Assembly: GCA_019637445.1 (NCBI GenBank)
Contig: JAHBVS010000001.1
Coordinates: 1,709,586 to 1,773,585, forward strand
Direction: 5' to 3'
Length of the DNA: 64,000 bases
From: Gemmatimonadaceae bacterium
GTDB taxonomy: Bacteria; Gemmatimonadota; Gemmatimonadetes; Gemmatimonadales; Gemmatimonadaceae
Under the pieces are notes generated by a model. The model was not told where the DNA came from. It saw only the letters and a program-made list of their open reading frames with translations, and did no database searches. The position numbers and the translations under genes were made by a program. Below, in pieces: positions 62,146-64,000 of the stretch (position 1 is its first letter; the number at the start of each line of letters is the position of its first letter).

Positions 62146-62670
62146 ATGAGCGCACACCGCCGGATACGGCCGCAGGCAGACGAGTACAACAAGTTCTATG
62201 CGGGCTACATCGCGCAGGTCCCAGATGGGGACATCGTCGAGGCGCTGATTGGCGGTGCCGAGATCGCCGCAGCGCTGCTCGGCGACCTGCCGGACTCCGT
62301 GGCCAATCGGGCCTACGCGCCAGGGAAGTGGACCGTCAAGGAAGTCCTGCTGCACGCCACTGATGCCGAGCGGATCTTCACGTATCGGGCGCTGCGCATC
62401 GCGCGCGGTGATACAACGCCGCTGCCGGGCTTTGACGAGAACGCCTACACCCCCCTGAGCGGGGCCGCGTCACGCACCATGGAGTCCATCCTCGACGAGT
62501 TCGAGTCCGTGCGCGAGGCGTCGGTCACGCTGTTCACCGGGCTGCCCGCCGAGGCCTGGACGAGGAAGGGGACGGCGTCCGACAGCCCCGTCACCGCACG
62601 GGCGATTGCGTGGATCACGGCAGGGCATCTGCTCCATCATCTCGGGGTGATTCAGGATCGATACCTCTAG
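62146..62670 (+). CDS. DinB/YfiT-like metal-binding protein
   Basis: The 174-residue four-helix-bundle protein has the three His positions of the DinB fold: one in 'TVKEVLLHATDAERIFTYRALRIARGD' and two in 'WITAGHLLHHLGVIQDRY'. Members of this superfamily include thiol-dependent transferases (bacillithiol or mycothiol S-transferases) and others of unknown role. Full length. The element C1 begins right after its stop. Confidence 0.85.
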   Translation: MSAHRRIRPQADEYNKFYAGYIAQVPDGDIVEALIGGAEIAAALLGDLPDSVANRAYAPGKWTVKEVLLHATDAERIFTYRALRIARGDTTPLPGFDENAYTPLSGAASRTMESILDEFESVREASVTLFTGLPAEAWTRKGTASDSPVTARAIAWITAGHLLHHLGVIQDRYL

Positions 62671-62799
62671 GATGAAGGATGGAGGATGAAGGATGGAAGT
62701 GAACGGCAACTACAACGGCAACTGCGCGACGTGATAAAGGGCGGCAACCGATGGTCGGTGCCGCCCTCTTTCATCTTCCATCCTTCATCCTTCATCTCC
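62671..62799. repeat. Palindromic heptamer element C1 (GGATGRA type) with nested terminator hairpin
   Basis: Arms 62678-62699 and 62775-62796 (22 nt, one mismatch) are inverted copies of GGATGAA/GGATGGA heptamers. Inside are AACGGCAACT motifs and a bidirectional hairpin (9-bp AGGGCGGCA/TGCCGCCCT stem, 62738-62767, plus an inner 4-bp stem) flanked by CTCTTT on the right and TTT on the left-strand side. It fills the gap between the convergent DinB and lpd genes. Confidence 0.85.
62738..62767. terminator. Bidirectional terminator hairpin inside C1
   Basis: Stem AGGGCGGCA/TGCCGCCCT with inner CCGA/TCGG; CTCTTTC follows on the plus strand and TTTATC on the minus strand. Confidence 0.65.
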
Positions 62800-64000
62800 C
62801 TACATGTGAATCGTCCGCCCCAGCGCCCCCAACGCCGCTTCCTTCACCACCTCGCTGAGCGTCGGGTGTGAGTGCACCGTCTCGCCCACGTCGTCGGCGG
62901 TGCCGCGGTACTCCATCGCGAGCACGATCTCGCTGAGTAGGTCGCTCACGTTCGGGCCGATCATATGGCAGCCGAGGATCTCGTCCGTGCGCGCGTCGGT
63001 CACGAACTTCACGAAACCTTCCGTGCTGCCCATCGTGCGGGCGCGACCATTCGCGCTGAACGGGAACTTGCCGACCTTGTACTGACGGCCGCTGGCCTTC
63101 ACTTCGGCCTCGGTCATCCCCGCGCTGGCAACTTCGGGCCAGGTGTACACGACGCCCGGCATGTTGTGGTAGTGCATCTTCGCCTTCTTGCCCGCAATCA
63201 CCTCGGCGGCGATCACACCCTCTTCCTCGGCCTTGTGCGCGAGCAGCTTGCCGCCCGTGGCGTCGCCAATTGCGTAGACGTTCGGGAGGTTGGTCCGCAT
63301 CTGCGCATCCACGGCGATCTCGCCGCGCTTGCCGAGCTTGAGGCCCAGCGCCTCGGCGTCGATGCCCGTGAGCGCCGGCTTGCGGCCGATCGAGATCAGT
63401 ACGTAGTCGGCGCCGAAGGTGCGCGCGTCGCCGTTGGTGCCCGTGCCGACCACCACGCGCTGGCCCTCGCGGTGCCCGCCGGTCACCTGCGTCTTCGTGT
63501 GAATCTCCAGGCCCTGCTTGCTGAAGATCTTCGTCGCTTCCTTGATGACGTCGTCGTCCATGCCCGGCAGGATGGTCGGCGCGTACTCGATCACCGTGAC
63601 CATCGCGCCGAGGCGGCGCCACACGGAGCCGAGCTCAAGGCCGATCACGCCGCCGCCGATCACGATGAGGTGCTTGGGCACCTCGGGGATGCGCAGCGCG
63701 CCCACGTTGGAGAGCACGCGCTCTTCATCGAAGGGCAGGAAGGGCAAGCCCATCGGCACGGAGCCGGTGGCGACGATGACGTTCTTCGGGCGGTAGGCCG
63801 TGACATTGCCGTCGATGCCCTTCACCTCGACCACGTTGTCCTTGCGCAGCGTGGCCACGCCCTTGGCCCAGGTGACCTTGTTCTTCTTGAACAGGTACTC
63901 GACGCCCTTGGTGTTCTGCGAAACCACATCGTCCTTGCGCTTCATCATCTGCGCGAGGTCCAGCTGCACGCCGCTCAGGCGAATGCCGTGCTCCTGCGCG
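62800..64000 (-). CDS. lpdA: Dihydrolipoamide dehydrogenase, N-terminus outside the window
   Basis: The gene runs off the right edge: the frame is still open at 64000 (AQEHGIRLSGVQLDL...), so the FAD-binding motif and redox disulfide lie beyond it. The visible ~400 residues carry the NAD-binding motif 'HLIVIGGGVIGLELGSVWRRLGAMVTVIE', 'TNLPNVYAIGDATGGKLLAHKAEEEG', and the dimer-interface active-site 'ETVHSHPTLSEVVKEAALGALGR' with the His-Glu-type pair. It reoxidises lipoamide for 2-oxoglutarate/pyruvate dehydrogenase; sucA is in the same window, 37 kb away. Confidence 0.93.
   Translation of the reverse strand, partial: AQEHGIRLSGVQLDLAQMMKRKDDVVSQNTKGVEYLFKKNKVTWAKGVATLRKDNVVEVKGIDGNVTAYRPKNVIVATGSVPMGLPFLPFDEERVLSNVGALRIPEVPKHLIVIGGGVIGLELGSVWRRLGAMVTVIEYAPTILPGMDDDVIKEATKIFSKQGLEIHTKTQVTGGHREGQRVVVGTGTNGDARTFGADYVLISIGRKPALTGIDAEALGLKLGKRGEIAVDAQMRTNLPNVYAIGDATGGKLLAHKAEEEGVIAAEVIAGKKAKMHYHNMPGVVYTWPEVASAGMTEAEVKASGRQYKVGKFPFSANGRARTMGSTEGFVKFVTDARTDEILGCHMIGPNVSDLLSEIVLAMEYRGTADDVGETVHSHPTLSEVVKEAALGALGRTIHM

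Overview
The window is a 64 kb piece of a high-GC bacterial chromosome, densely packed with mostly housekeeping and metabolic genes. The gene set fits a Gram-negative aerobic heterotroph, most likely a member of Gemmatimonadota: MlaE/MlaD lipid transport, an outer-membrane barrel protein, MsrPQ, NDH-2, 2-oxoglutarate dehydrogenase E1, a FadN/FadA beta-oxidation pair, ThyX instead of ThyA, a Rho factor with a long arginine-rich N-terminus, and several conserved hypotheticals of the kind seen in that phylum. The phylum call is inference from gene content and style; no rRNA or tRNA gene is present to test it. I see no CRISPR array, prophage or classical insertion sequence.

Layout. 1-2.7 kb: end of an aminoglycoside-phosphotransferase-fold protein, small hypotheticals and a VOC protein. 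2.6-6.2 kb: fadN-fadA. 6.3-11 kb: orphan adenine methylase with a partial histidine-kinase-like gene, a FliA-type sigma factor and an NtrC-type regulator. 10.9-18.4 kb: AlkA-like glycosylase, TIGR01777 epimerase, K+/H+ antiporter, msrPQ and a THUMP rRNA methylase. 18.6-22.6 kb: outer-membrane barrel, cupredoxin, and a transmembrane Ser/Thr kinase. 22.7-29.5 kb: sucA, a large PIG-L deacetylase, and ndh. 29.7-36.3 kb: MFS transporter, mlaE-mlaD, nadB-nadA-nadC. 36.6-42.2 kb: a DUF4332-like protein, a tiny zinc ribbon, a GT39 glycosyltransferase, an M20 dipeptidase, rho. 42.5-47.1 kb: split phosphorelay parts, TPR proteins, a tiny lipoprotein. 47.3-51.4 kb: an EF-G paralogue, a small lower-GC accessory pair, thyX. 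51.4-59.3 kb: a long minus-strand run (FAD-linked oxidase, squalene/phytoene synthase, hypotheticals, RNase HI-like, M20 deacetylase, a Lys/Ala-rich phasin-like protein). 59.4-64 kb: CoA-transferase, ECF sigma/anti-sigma-like pair, a GxxExxY nuclease-like gene inside inverted repeats, DinB protein, and lpd running off the window.

Two genome-scale patterns stand out. (1) Seven of the eight wide gaps between convergent genes are filled by inverted-repeat elements whose arms are short 7- or 8-bp units (CACGGAGA, CACAGAGR, GAGTYGT, GGATGRA), most with AACTGC/AACGGCA-like motifs at the edges. One of them encloses a complete GxxExxY (PD-(D/E)XK-like) gene, and a second is the same pair of ends with the gene missing. 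This looks like an autonomous/non-autonomous element family that settles at gene 3' ends. (2) At least thirteen genes begin 5-7 nt after a TAnnnT-type -10 box with no -35 and no Shine-Dalgarno sequence, which predicts leaderless mRNAs, while other genes in the same window have ordinary promoters and ribosome-binding sites.

Smaller points of interest are an RNase HI homologue lacking two of the four catalytic carboxylates, an EF-G paralogue with a broken guanine-recognition motif, a NadB whose only sensible start is a non-canonical codon overlapping mlaD, and stand-alone histidine-phosphoacceptor domains.
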